Below, in pieces: positions 8,335 to 15,916 of a DNA stretch of 64,000 nt. The stretch covers positions 180,089-244,088 of the forward strand of contig JASGDN010000086.1 in assembly GCA_049841275.1 (NCBI GenBank), in the 5' to 3' direction. The notes under the pieces were generated by a model that saw nothing but the letters and a program-made list of their open reading frames with translations, searched no databases and was not told the origin of the DNA. Within the stretch, counting starts at the first letter, position 1. Each line of letters begins with the position of its first letter. The position numbers and the translations under genes were made by a program. This DNA comes from JASGDN01 sp049841275. Lineage in GTDB: Bacteria > Chloroflexota > Chloroflexia > Thermomicrobiales > UBA6265.

Positions 8335-9171
8335 TCATACCCCGGCGAAATGCGTGTTCTTGAATCGTTTCGTCGCCTCGATCAGCGCGACCTCGGACGC
8401 CAGCCGCTCGATGCTCGATGCACCGTAGAATCCAGCAACACCCGGCACACGGTCGAGGATGTACTGCGCGTCCTCCGGCTGCGCGATCGGGCCGCCATGG
8501 CAGAGCACGATCACGTCGTCGCGGACGGCCTTCGCCGCATCGTGGATGGCCTTCACCCGCGTCACCGCATCGTCGAGCGACATCGTCGTGCCCGCACCGA
8601 TCAACCCGGATGCGGTGAGCCCCATGTGCGCCACCACGATGTCCGCGCCGGCATCGGCCATCGCCTCGGCCTCTTCCACCGTGGCGGCGTAGGGCGAGGT
8701 GAAGAGGTCGAGCGACCGCGCTTCGCGGATCATGTCCACCTCCAGTGCGTAGCCCATGCCGGTCTCCTCCAGGTTCGTGCGGAAGAGGCCGTCGTAGAGG
8801 CAGACCGTCGGGAAGTTCTGGACGCCGGAGAAGCCCATTGCCGCGATCTGCCTGAGGAAGACGGGCATCAGCCGGAAGGGATCGGTGCCGCAGACACCCG
8901 CCAGCACCGGCACCTCCTTCACGACCGGCAGCACTTCGGACGCCATGTCCACGACGATCGCGTTGGCGTCGCCGTAGGGCATCATCCCGGCGAGGGAGCC
9001 GCGTCCGGCCATCCGGAAGCGTCCGGAGTTGTAGATCACGATCAGGTCGACGCCGCCAGCTTCCAGGCACTTGGCGGAGAGACCGGTACCGGCTCCCGCG
9101 CCGAGGATGGGCTGACCGCGCTCGATCTGGTCGTGCAAACGGTTCAGGATTTCTGTCCTGCTCAGGGCCAT
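8335..9171 (-). CDS. TIM-barrel phosphoenolpyruvate hydrolase-like protein (Tm-1 C-terminal half)
   Basis: The 278-residue protein is a single TIM barrel of the phosphoenolpyruvate-hydrolase-like family. Recognisable stretches are GQPILGAGAGTGLSAKCLEA, DLIVIYNSGRFRMAGRGSLA, GVCGTDPFRL and the C-terminal GFYGASSIERL. In plants this domain is fused behind a UPF0261 domain to form Tm-1, the tomato mosaic virus resistance protein; here the two halves are neighbouring genes. The enzymatic reaction of the bacterial family is not settled. ATG 9171 has a GGAC-type ribosome site in the upstream rAAAGGACACCC. The gap to the UPF0261 gene (153 bases) contains a dispersed repeat. Confidence 0.83.
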   Translation of the reverse strand: MALSRTEILNRLHDQIERGQPILGAGAGTGLSAKCLEAGGVDLIVIYNSGRFRMAGRGSLAGMMPYGDANAIVVDMASEVLPVVKEVPVLAGVCGTDPFRLMPVFLRQIAAMGFSGVQNFPTVCLYDGLFRTNLEETGMGYALEVDMIREARSLDLFTSPYAATVEEAEAMADAGADIVVAHMGLTASGLIGAGTTMSLDDAVTRVKAIHDAAKAVRDDVIVLCHGGPIAQPEDAQYILDRVPGVAGFYGASSIERLASEVALIEATKRFKNTHFAGV

Positions 9172-9251
9172 GATTGGAGGGTGTCCTTTCGTTTGGTTCG
9201 CCGTTCAGCGGAAAAACTGGCGAGTATCGGCCTGTGGCCGATTGTGCTTCG

Positions 9252-9290
9252 CACGGAGGTCCTTCGCTCTGCTCAGGATGACAGAGTGGC
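9252..9290. repeat. Dispersed palindromic-type repeat fragment
   Basis: The minus-strand reading of this stretch gives the widely distributed TCATCCTGAGCAGAGCGAAG core. That core is familiar from intergenic regions of many high-GC genomes, where its translation yields the tell-tale HPEQSEG. It sits between two genes of one operon. A single copy was noticed here. Confidence 0.55.
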
Positions 9291-9324
9291 AAGCTCGTTG
9301 CGCGGCGTCATGAATGCCACGTCG

Positions 9325-10542
9325 TTACGTATTGGCGTACAAGCGGTGCAGCTCGTCCGCCGCCGCCGTGGCGAAGGCCGGATCGTTGATATCTTCATCC
9401 CGTTCGATCACGACAATGCGAGGATCGAGTGTCTCCTTCAGCGTTGCAATCAGGGCGGCATCGGCCTCCGGGTCGTGGAAGGCTGCGCCCGGTACGTCGA
9501 TAGCCGAGACGCCGCCGTGCGGGATCATCACCGTCACCGGACCGGTCGCCTGGTTGAGGCGCGTCGCAATCTCGCGCCCGATCGCGGCGTTCTCCTCTGG
9601 CGTCGTGCGCATCAGGGTGATACTCGCATTGTGGCGGAAGAGATTGCGGTCGCGGAAGCGCTCGGGTACCGTCTCCATCGGTCCCCAGTTCGCCATGTCG
9701 AGCGCGCCGATCGAGACGACCATCGGGTAACCCGCGCGCCCGGCGCTCAGCAGGCGTTCCGGTCCGGCGGGGAGCGTCGCGCCGATATGGGCGTCGGCAA
9801 ACTCCGTCGTTGTCAGGTCGAGCACGCCGGTGATGACACCGGAGGCGATCAGCGACTCCATCGTGTCGCCGCCAACACCGGTCGCGTGGAAGACCAGCAC
9901 TTCGTACCCCAGATCCTCCAGCCGTTCGCGCGCCACCGTGACTGCCGGCGTCGTGACGCCGAACATGGTCGCACCGATCAGTGGCCTGGTGGCAGCAGAC
10001 GGCGTGAAGGCAGCGTGCGCCTCCGCCATTCCAACGATCGAACCCGCCGCGTTGGCCAGAATCGGCTCCGAGAGGCGGTTCAGCCCGGCGATGTCGACGA
10101 TGGAGGACATCATTGCAATGTCGACATTGCCGACATATGGCCGGGTGTCACCCGACGCGAGTGTGGAGACGATCAGCTTCGGAAAGCCGATCGGCAGCGC
10201 TTGCATCACCGTCGCGGCGAGCGTCGATCCGCTCGACCCGCCGAGCGCCAGCACACCGTGGATGCGTCCCTCATCGACGAGGCCGGAAACGATCGTTCGC
10301 GCACCGTGCCCCATCGTGGCGATAGCGGCGTCCCGATCGTGATGCCCCGCCAGCGCCGCGACGGTCGTCCCGGCGGCAGACGCGACATCGTCCCGCGAGA
10401 TGTCGGCCTCGACCAAAGGTGTACCGAGCGTCCCCGTGTCGATCAGCAGGGTCTCCGCGCCCTGCGCGCGAATGCGCTCGCGGACGAAGGCGTATTCGTG
10501 TCCCTTCGTGTCGAGCGTGCCGACCAATGCAATGGTGACCAT
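9325..10542 (-). CDS. UPF0261 Tm-1-like ATP-binding protein
   Basis: A 405-residue UPF0261 protein, the N-terminal half of plant Tm-1. The start VTIALVGTLDTKGHEYAFVR is the family signature, with LALGGSSGSTLAATVMQALP and FHATGVGGDTMESLI further on. In Tm-1 this domain binds ATP and interacts with the tobamovirus helicase; the bacterial role is unknown. The gene lies directly upstream of the TIM-barrel half and inside an operon with cupins, a Gfo/Idh dehydrogenase and a sugar isomerase. That points to a carbohydrate or polyol catabolic function. ATG 10542 is preceded by GGGAGG. The gap to the preceding cupin gene is 28 bases. Confidence 0.87.
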   Translation of the reverse strand: MVTIALVGTLDTKGHEYAFVRERIRAQGAETLLIDTGTLGTPLVEADISRDDVASAAGTTVAALAGHHDRDAAIATMGHGARTIVSGLVDEGRIHGVLALGGSSGSTLAATVMQALPIGFPKLIVSTLASGDTRPYVGNVDIAMMSSIVDIAGLNRLSEPILANAAGSIVGMAEAHAAFTPSAATRPLIGATMFGVTTPAVTVARERLEDLGYEVLVFHATGVGGDTMESLIASGVITGVLDLTTTEFADAHIGATLPAGPERLLSAGRAGYPMVVSIGALDMANWGPMETVPERFRDRNLFRHNASITLMRTTPEENAAIGREIATRLNQATGPVTVMIPHGGVSAIDVPGAAFHDPEADAALIATLKETLDPRIVVIERDEDINDPAFATAAADELHRLYANT

Positions 10543-10570
10543 GTGCGGACCTCCCTGTCCGATGTGTCCC

Positions 10571-10897
10571 TTACGGCGCGTCCTGCGGGCGATGCAGGTG
10601 ACCGGGTCGCCGCCGGCCCTTCAGTTCGTCCTCGAACCAGAACGTCTGCAACGGACCTTCCAGGATTTCGAGGATATCGTGCTCGTCGCCCATCTTCGTG
10701 CAGAGAATGTCGCCCGGCCCGACCTCGTATTCGATGTCCTTGCTCAGCACGCGAGCGCACCCGGAGAGGATCACCCAGTACTCGTCGGCATCGTGGAAGT
10801 GCCGGTCGAAGGCGTCCGCGTCGGTCACGGTGCCGAAACCGAAATTCGACCATGCCACCCAGTCCGGCTGCTGGGGCGAATTGCGCATCACGGGCAT
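10571..10897 (-). CDS. Small cupin-domain protein
   Basis: A 108-residue single cupin. HFHDADEYWVILSG gives the first motif with its metal-binding His residues and Glu. GPGDILCTKMGDEHDI gives the second, ending in the last His. ATG 10897 has GGAGG six bases upstream and is preferred to an in-frame TTG four codons earlier. It is the third gene of the operon, 40 bases after the dehydrogenase gene. It could be an isomerase or a binding protein for the sugar acid processed by the operon. The sequence alone does not separate these. Confidence 0.75.
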   Translation of the reverse strand: MPVMRNSPQQPDWVAWSNFGFGTVTDADAFDRHFHDADEYWVILSGCARVLSKDIEYEVGPGDILCTKMGDEHDILEILEGPLQTFWFEDELKGRRRPGHLHRPQDAP

Positions 10898-10937
10898 CGT
10901 TGCCTCCAATCGCGAGAGACGGAATTACGGATATACA

Positions 10938-12014
10938 TTAGCGAAGCTCGCCACTGGCAACCGCAGCATCCAGCATCGCCTGGACATCGACGCGGGCGCC
11001 CGTGTGTGTCGCCTCGACCGCTGCGAAAGTGAGCGCCATCATCTTCACATTGTCGGCGAAGGTGTTGAAGGGCGCATCGCCGCCTTCCACCCAGTCGAGG
11101 AAGGTGCCGATCAGGGCGATGTGCTCCTCCGGTTCGCCATCGATCGGCTCGAACGCGATGGCTACCTCACCCTGTCCGGGCCCCTCCCGCGCCAGGCGGA
11201 TCGTGTTGTCGGCATCGAGCGTGAGCGTACCGCCCTCGGTCGAGACGCGATAGTACTCCTCGTGCCAGCCGTTCTGATGACCCCACTCGATGTGATTCAT
11301 CGTGTACTGGACCATCGTGCCGTTCGTCATCCGGATCAGCTGCGACAGGCAGGTGAGGACGCCGAAGGTGCTCCACGGCATCCCCCACTGGAATCCCTGC
11401 ACCCACCCCGCCTCCGCGCCGGTCAGGTTGCGCAGTTGGTCGAGGTGGTGCTCTGCGCCCTCATAGATGAACGCGTCGGGGATCTGGTGACGGAAGGCGC
11501 CACCCGCCGTCTCGATCGTGTAATTCACCGCGAACCGGCATTCGATCAGGTTCACGTTCCGCAATTCCGGACGTTGCATGATCGCCTTCAGTGTCCGGAT
11601 GCGGTTCTGTTCGCGGGAGTTCTGCATGATCGCGAACTTGATGCCAGCCGCCTGCACGATCCGGCCGATCTCCAGCGTCTGCGTCCAGGAGGCGGCGACC
11701 GGTTTCTCGCACAGGACGTGGATGCCGCGTTCGGCAGCAGCACGGACCACCGGCGTGCGTGCGGCAAGCGGGATGACGACAAAGGCGACCTTGGCATCGG
11801 TCGAGGCGATCAGGTCCAGCGGATCGGTGAAGCGCGCCTCCTCCGGCACGCCAAGCAGGTCGCCGGCCTGCGCCAGCGTCTCCACGTTCACGTCCGCGAT
11901 GCCGACGATGCGCACGCGGTCCGCGTCCATCATTGCGGGCAGGAACGCGCGAACCCAGGCACCGCCGAAACCGCCCGCGCCGATGAGGATACCCTTCACA
12001 GGTGTCGATGCCAT
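10938..12014 (-). CDS. Gfo/Idh/MocA family NAD(P)-dependent dehydrogenase
   Basis: A 358-residue oxidoreductase. The N-terminal Rossmann fold opens with GILIGAGGFGGAWVRAFLP (GxGxxG). The family signature ILCEKPVA-like sequence appears as GIHVLCEKPVAASW at about residues 95-108, containing the conserved Glu-Lys-Pro. A C-terminal alpha-beta substrate domain follows, with the conserved HHLDQLRNL segment. Such enzymes oxidise a hydroxyl of a sugar, inositol or sugar acid. ATG 12014 is preceded by GGGAGG and is chosen over a longer open frame that runs through the neighbouring gene. It lies 23 bases after the sugar-isomerase gene, so the two likely act on one substrate. Confidence 0.88.
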   Translation of the reverse strand: MASTPVKGILIGAGGFGGAWVRAFLPAMMDADRVRIVGIADVNVETLAQAGDLLGVPEEARFTDPLDLIASTDAKVAFVVIPLAARTPVVRAAAERGIHVLCEKPVAASWTQTLEIGRIVQAAGIKFAIMQNSREQNRIRTLKAIMQRPELRNVNLIECRFAVNYTIETAGGAFRHQIPDAFIYEGAEHHLDQLRNLTGAEAGWVQGFQWGMPWSTFGVLTCLSQLIRMTNGTMVQYTMNHIEWGHQNGWHEEYYRVSTEGGTLTLDADNTIRLAREGPGQGEVAIAFEPIDGEPEEHIALIGTFLDWVEGGDAPFNTFADNVKMMALTFAAVEATHTGARVDVQAMLDAAVASGELR

Positions 12015-12037
12015 GCGCCCGCCTCCCCTGTCGCCGG

Positions 12038-12907
12038 TCAGGCGAATGTCAGCCCTTCCGCCGCCGCAACCGCGCGGATATGGGCGGCGGCTTCCTCGAC
12101 ATCGAGCGGATCGGCCAGGTGTTCGATGATGAGCGGCATCTCGTGGCCGAGCGCGGCGGTGCGGCGCAGGAACGGGCCGTAGTCGAGCACGCTGCGGCCC
12201 GGCACCACCTCCTTCAGGGCCGTCTGCGAGAAGCCGGAGACCCATTCGATGTCCTTGCAGTGGGCCGCCACGAAGCGGTCCCCCAAGGCATCGAAGGTCT
12301 CGTCGATCTGCCGCCCGGTGTGGAAGTAGGTGTCGATCGTGACCAGGTTCGCCGGGTCGAAGATCATGCCGACGCGCGGATCGCCGAGTTCCGCAAAGAA
12401 GCGCTCGTAGGTGGGGATGTCGTAGACGAGCGTCGGCGGCCACGCTTCCATGCAGAAGGAAACGCCCTCCGGCGTGACCTTCAGGATCTCGCGCACGGCG
12501 GCGATCAGCATGTCCCACGATGCCTGCGTGCGGGTCTCTGGATGGGGAGACGGCTCGTTCGCAGTGCCGCTGGTGGAGGCGACGCAACGCGCCCCGACGA
12601 TCTCCGCCTGACGCATCCGCCGCTTGATGGCGTCGATGTTCTGGCGGCGCTTCGCCTCGTCGCGGTCGATCACGCTGGTGTAGGCAGCAACCTCGAAGAT
12701 CTCCAGCCCCTGCCGGGCGTAAACCTCGCCGACCTGGGCAGTCTCGGCGTCAGTCCAGTCGGGATCGGTCCCCAGCATCACGCCCGAGAAGGCGTGCTCG
12801 GCGATCCAGGCGGCAGTACGCTCGAACGGAAAGACATCATTCGGCAGGCGAAAGCTCACGCCGAGTTGGAGCGGACGTGGCATGACGGCGGGAGACGCGG
12901 ACACCAT
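12038..12907 (-). CDS. Sugar phosphate isomerase/epimerase (xylose isomerase-like TIM barrel)
   Basis: The protein is a TIM barrel of the AP-endonuclease-2/xylose-isomerase-like family, which isomerises or epimerises sugars and inositol derivatives at a divalent metal. Metal-site segments are visible: FCMEAWPPTL (Glu), GMIFDPANLV (Asp), FVAAHCKDIEW (His) and LIIEHL (Glu). It is the first gene of the six-gene operon. The start is uncertain. I chose ATG 12907, which has GGAGGA about 13 bases upstream and gives 289 residues. ATG 12958 lacks a ribosome site and ATG 12883 is also possible. The pairing with a Gfo/Idh dehydrogenase is the classic arrangement of inositol-like or rare-sugar catabolism. 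Confidence 0.83.
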   Translation of the reverse strand: MVSASPAVMPRPLQLGVSFRLPNDVFPFERTAAWIAEHAFSGVMLGTDPDWTDAETAQVGEVYARQGLEIFEVAAYTSVIDRDEAKRRQNIDAIKRRMRQAEIVGARCVASTSGTANEPSPHPETRTQASWDMLIAAVREILKVTPEGVSFCMEAWPPTLVYDIPTYERFFAELGDPRVGMIFDPANLVTIDTYFHTGRQIDETFDALGDRFVAAHCKDIEWVSGFSQTALKEVVPGRSVLDYGPFLRRTAALGHEMPLIIEHLADPLDVEEAAAHIRAVAAAEGLTFA

Positions 12908-13032
12908 GAGAGGATGGCACTCCTCCGCGTCCCATCCGGGGATGGACGGGCGCGGCATGGGCGGAGACAGACGATTCGTGGCGTGGAGCGTACCACGTCA
13001 TCCACGAACGCGAAACCGGCTCCCACGATCAC

Positions 13033-13275
13033 TCAGTCCTGGTAAACCGGCTGCTCCATGACCACCTCGTATGACGCAAACCCGACCCGCTCGTAGAAGC
13101 GGATGCCCTGTGCGTTCGCTGCAAAGACCCCGACGGCAAGCCGGTCCGCGCCCCGGTCCCGCGCCCAGTCCGGGTTCGTCCCAATGCCGTGAGCCGCGCC
13201 ATCTTCGCGGCCGAGCTCCTCGGCCATGCGCAGGATCGCGGGTAGATCGTCATCGGTGGCGGGTCGCAGGTGCAT
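13033..13275 (-). pseudogene. Internally deleted GNAT acetyltransferase remnant
   Basis: Only 80 residues remain. The first helix region of a GNAT protein (MHLRPATDDDLPAILRMAEE) is joined directly to the last part (DWARDRGADRLAVGVFAANA, then the typical FYERVGF). The roughly 50-60 residues between, including the acetyl-CoA pyrophosphate-binding loop (R/Q-x-x-G-x-G/A), are missing. The join is in frame and there is a plausible ribosome site (AAAGGA) before ATG 13275. It may therefore still be translated, but it cannot be a working acetyltransferase. It lies downstream of the L33-L36 genes. Confidence 0.65.
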
Positions 13276-13320
13276 GGCGGGAGTCCTTTCTTCGGGCAGC
13301 GATGAGTCCACAAACGCAAT

Positions 13321-13352
13321 CGTCCCCGGCATGGAGGTCCATGCCGGGGACG
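13321..13352. terminator. Perfect 14-bp hairpin downstream of the L33-L36 genes
   Basis: CGTCCCCGGCATGG pairs with CCATGCCGGGGACG around AGGT, placed between the L36 stop and the GNAT remnant. It probably ends the ribosomal-protein transcript; no T-run. Confidence 0.6.
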
Positions 13353-13381
13353 CGGATACGGTAGGAACGCGCAACGACGCG

Positions 13382-13507
13382 CTATCCCTGCCGGGCCTTC
13401 AGGCGCGGGTTCCGCTTGTTGATCAGGTAGACGCGACCGCAACGGCGGACCACCTGGGTGCCGGTTCCGCGCTTCTTGGCGGACCGGAGCGAGTTGAGGA
13501 CCTTCAT
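13382..13507 (-). CDS. rpmJ: Ribosomal protein bL36, cysteine-poor (YkgO-type) paralogue
   Basis: The 41-residue protein begins MKVLNSLRSAKKRGTGTQVV and ends NKRNPRLKARQG. That is the alternative L36 type, without the CxxC...C/H zinc site of standard L36; one Cys remains. In other bacteria such zinc-independent copies replace the zinc-containing protein during zinc starvation and are Zur-repressed. AAAGGAG lies just before the ATG. It is 25 bases downstream of the cysteine-less L33 gene, so the two form one transcript. The context with L28 and a COG0523 GTPase supports the zinc-sparing interpretation. Confidence 0.9.
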   Translation of the reverse strand: MKVLNSLRSAKKRGTGTQVVRRCGRVYLINKRNPRLKARQG

Positions 13508-13532
13508 GGGAGCTCCTTTCGATGCGGCGGCT

Positions 13533-13697
13533 TCACCGCGTCTCGCGGTAGAGGACGTGCCGCTTGACAACGGGATCGTAGCGGCGCAATTCGAGACGCT
13601 GCGGATCGTTCTTACGGTTCTTCTCGGTCAGATAGCGATGCGAACTCTCGGTGCTCTGCATCGTGACCGGCAGGCGATCGGCCTTCTTGCGTGCCAT
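13533..13697 (-). CDS. rpmG: Ribosomal protein bL33, cysteine-less paralogue
   Basis: The 54-residue protein reads MARKKADRLPVTMQSTESSH at the start, then KNRKNDPQRLELRRYDP and a C-terminal YRETR. These are diagnostic for L33. All four cysteines that bind zinc in standard L33 (two CxxC pairs) are absent: the positions fall in QSTESS and DPVV. This is therefore the zinc-independent form of the 50S protein. The ATG has AAGGAG eleven bases upstream. It is the first gene of a minus-strand pair with L36 and is divergent from L28, with 158 bases between the starts holding a small palindrome. Confidence 0.9.
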   Translation of the reverse strand: MARKKADRLPVTMQSTESSHRYLTEKNRKNDPQRLELRRYDPVVKRHVLYRETR

Positions 13698-13753
13698 GGA
13701 AATGAATCTCCTTGCAGATGACCGGGCGGGCTATCCCCGGAATCTTGATAAGT

Positions 13754-13766
13754 GATACAGAGTATC
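13754..13766. promoter_or_regulatory. Palindrome in the divergent L33/L28 promoter region, candidate Zur operator
   Basis: GATAC-AGA-GTATC is a perfect inverted repeat lying near the middle of the 158-base divergent gap, in the only AT-rich part of the region (13743-13780). Its position suits a repressor acting on both units. The sequence differs from published Zur boxes of actinobacteria or Bacillus, so assignment to Zur is inference from the genes. Confidence 0.45.
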
Positions 13767-13855
13767 GATATGATAGTCAACTCGGAGATGACAGGGAATC
13801 CGACACCCTCGCTGCATCTCCATCGTCACCGCTTCGCCCCATCATGGAGGACCTC

Positions 13856-14098
13856 ATGGCCGGCACCTGCGCGCTCACCGGGCGCAAGACCACCTTCGGC
13901 AATAACGTCTCATTCTCGAAGCGACGAACCAACCGCGTCTATCGCGCGAATGTCCAGATGCACCGGATCTGGGTGCCGGAACTGGATCGCTTCGTGCGCC
14001 TTCCGCTCTCCGCCGCCGGGCTGCGCACCATCGACAAGCACGGCGGCCTGCTCGCAGCGCTGAAGGCGCACGGCAAGACGCTGAACGACGTCCTGTAG
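13856..14098 (+). CDS. rpmB: Ribosomal protein bL28, zinc-site-lacking paralogue
   Basis: An 80-residue L28: MAGTCALTGRKTTFGNNVSF at the N-terminus, with the family GNNVS motif. The rest has the basic RRTNRVYRANVQ stretch and a C-terminal RTIDKHGGL segment. A single Cys remains where zinc-binding L28 proteins have CxxC, so this is the C-minus type. GGAGG precedes ATG 13856; upstream in-frame codons have no ribosome site. The next gene, a COG0523 GTPase, starts 31 bases later and is probably co-transcribed. This arrangement recalls the mycobacterial and streptomycete zinc-starvation operons. Confidence 0.9.
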   Translation: MAGTCALTGRKTTFGNNVSFSKRRTNRVYRANVQMHRIWVPELDRFVRLPLSAAGLRTIDKHGGLLAALKAHGKTLNDVL

Positions 14099-14129
14099 GC
14101 ATCCGATCCCTTGCCGGAAAGGCATCTCC

Positions 14130-15671
14130 ATGAACGCAACCACCACACAGACTCGCTCGGATGTCGCCGCCCTGGCGGACGACGAGGATATCGACACCCG
14201 TATCCCGGTGACGGTGCTCACCGGTTTCCTCGGATCGGGGAAGACGACCCTGTTGAACCGCATCCTGCACGAGCAGCACGGCAAGCGCATCGCCGTGATC
14301 GAGAACGAGTTCGGCGAGGTCGGAGTCGATCAGGACCTCGTGATCGGCGCCGAGGAAGAGATCTTCTCCATGAACAACGGCTGCATCTGTTGCACCGTGC
14401 GTGGCGATCTCATCCGCATCCTCGTTGCCCTGCTCGATCTCGATGTTTCCTTCGACGCCATCATCATCGAGACGACGGGGCTCGCCGATCCAGGCCCGGT
14501 GATCCAGACCTTCTTCGTCGATCCGGACCTGCACGAGAACCTGCGGCTCGATGCCGTGGTGACCCTGGTCGACGCCAAGCATCTCCTCCAGCACCTCGGC
14601 ACGAGTCAGGAAGCGAAGGAGCAGATCGCCTTCGCGGACGTGATCGTGCTGAACAAGATCGATCTCGTCACTCCAGAGGAGGCCGACGAGGTGGAAGCCC
14701 GCATCCGGGCCGTCAACGCTGGCACGCGTATCGTGCGGGCACAGGATGCCCAGGTCGACCTCGACGAGATCCTCGGTATCGATGGATTCAACCTCGAACG
14801 TGCGCTGGAGGTCGAACCGGCCCTGCTTGAGCCGGAGTATCCCTTCGTCTGGGGCGGCCTGTTCGCACTCGATGCGGGCAGCATGCTCCAGCTTGGTGGC
14901 GAGCTCCACGAGCACGCACCGGGCGACCACGCCCACCACGCCGAGCATGACCATCATCACGACCACCACGCGGACGAACCCTGCTCATGCGGTGAAGATC
15001 ACGATCACCACCATCACCACGGCGATGGCGAGCAGGTCCAGCTCTACGTAGCGCCCGTCTCCTCCGATGCAGACGATCCCTTCGCGTCAGTTCTGCGGGA
15101 GGCCACGATCGCGTGGTCAGGCGACGCCGTACCCGTCCACGCGGGCGAGCAGGTCCCGCTGAATACACTCGTCGAACTGCATCTGCCGCACGACGGCGCG
15201 GAAGACCGGTATGCGCTCGACCTGCCTGCCGGGCAGCGCGTCGCGATCCTGAGCGATATCCCGGCACCCGACGTCCCGTTCGCCGTCGCCCATCCGGATG
15301 ACGATGAGGATGGCTGCTTCCACGCGCATCCGCCTGTTGCCACACGGGGGGTTCGGCATCAGCACCGGCACGACGAGGAGGTCTCCTCGGTCGGCATCGA
15401 AATTCCCGGCATGCTCGACCTGGACCGCCTCAACGCCTGGATGGCACGGCTGTTGATGGCCCTGGGTCCGGACATCTTCCGCATGAAGGGCGTGCTGGCC
15501 ATCGACGGAGTGCCAGAACGCTACATCTTCCAGGGGATCCACATGCTCTTCAGTGGGAGCTTCGGCGATCCGTGGGGTGGGGAAGCGCCGCGCAATCGCC
15601 TGGTCTTCATCGGCCGGAACCTCGACCGGCACCTGCTCGAAACCGGTTTCCAATCCTGCCTGGCGAAATGA
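14130..15671 (+). CDS. COG0523 (CobW/ZNG-type) GTP-dependent metal chaperone
   Basis: The 513-residue G3E GTPase has Walker A TGFLGSGKTT (31-40), the metal-binding CICC of NNGCICCTVRGDL (85-88), a DTTG-equivalent ETTGLADP and NKID (175-178). A His-rich stretch at about 260-297 includes CSCGEDHDHHHHH and would hold several zinc ions. The C-terminal CobW domain (about 360-510) ends in FIGRNLDR. Family members use GTP to deliver metal, often zinc, to client proteins when the metal is scarce. Co-location with three cysteine-poor ribosomal proteins makes zinc much likelier than cobalt here. It is longer than typical (~320-400) because of the His-rich insert. Confidence 0.88.
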   Translation: MNATTTQTRSDVAALADDEDIDTRIPVTVLTGFLGSGKTTLLNRILHEQHGKRIAVIENEFGEVGVDQDLVIGAEEEIFSMNNGCICCTVRGDLIRILVALLDLDVSFDAIIIETTGLADPGPVIQTFFVDPDLHENLRLDAVVTLVDAKHLLQHLGTSQEAKEQIAFADVIVLNKIDLVTPEEADEVEARIRAVNAGTRIVRAQDAQVDLDEILGIDGFNLERALEVEPALLEPEYPFVWGGLFALDAGSMLQLGGELHEHAPGDHAHHAEHDHHHDHHADEPCSCGEDHDHHHHHGDGEQVQLYVAPVSSDADDPFASVLREATIAWSGDAVPVHAGEQVPLNTLVELHLPHDGAEDRYALDLPAGQRVAILSDIPAPDVPFAVAHPDDDEDGCFHAHPPVATRGVRHQHRHDEEVSSVGIEIPGMLDLDRLNAWMARLLMALGPDIFRMKGVLAIDGVPERYIFQGIHMLFSGSFGDPWGGEAPRNRLVFIGRNLDRHLLETGFQSCLAK

Positions 15672-15686
15672 TCGCAACGGACCAGA

Positions 15687-15722
15687 GGAACGGGTCTCCA
15701 ACCGGTGCTGAAGACCCGTTCC
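15687..15722 (+). terminator. 11-bp hairpin after the COG0523 gene
   Basis: GGAACGGGTCT and AGACCCGTTCC enclose a 14-base loop, starting 15 bases after the stop codon. There is no T-run. Confidence 0.55.
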
Positions 15723-15916
15723 CCGATTGCCTTTGTCCGGTCGCTATTTGTGCAAGACAGTCCCGGTTTGTGCGCATTGGCTCGTCAGCGAGCCAGAACG
15801 CAACGCTGCCCGAATTGGAGGCTCTGCCCATTCCCTTCGCCACACCGCAGTCTCTAGACTGGCTTCATGGCAATGGCCATTGCTGACGTCGTTTCACCGG
15901 TCATCAGGAGAGCGCC

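Noticed and set aside
7871..9292. 474-codon extended version of the cupin gene
   Set aside because: The extension reads the TIM-barrel gene out of frame; AAAGGAAC before ATG 8308 gives the correct start.
8350..10941. Long plus-strand open frame (863 codons)
   Set aside because: It is the antisense shadow of UPF0261, TIM-barrel and cupin genes; its composition is Arg/Asp-rich and without domains.
10938..12587. Fused 549-codon frame joining the dehydrogenase to upstream sequence
   Set aside because: The upstream part is an out-of-frame reading of the isomerase gene; GGGAGG before ATG 12014 marks the true start.
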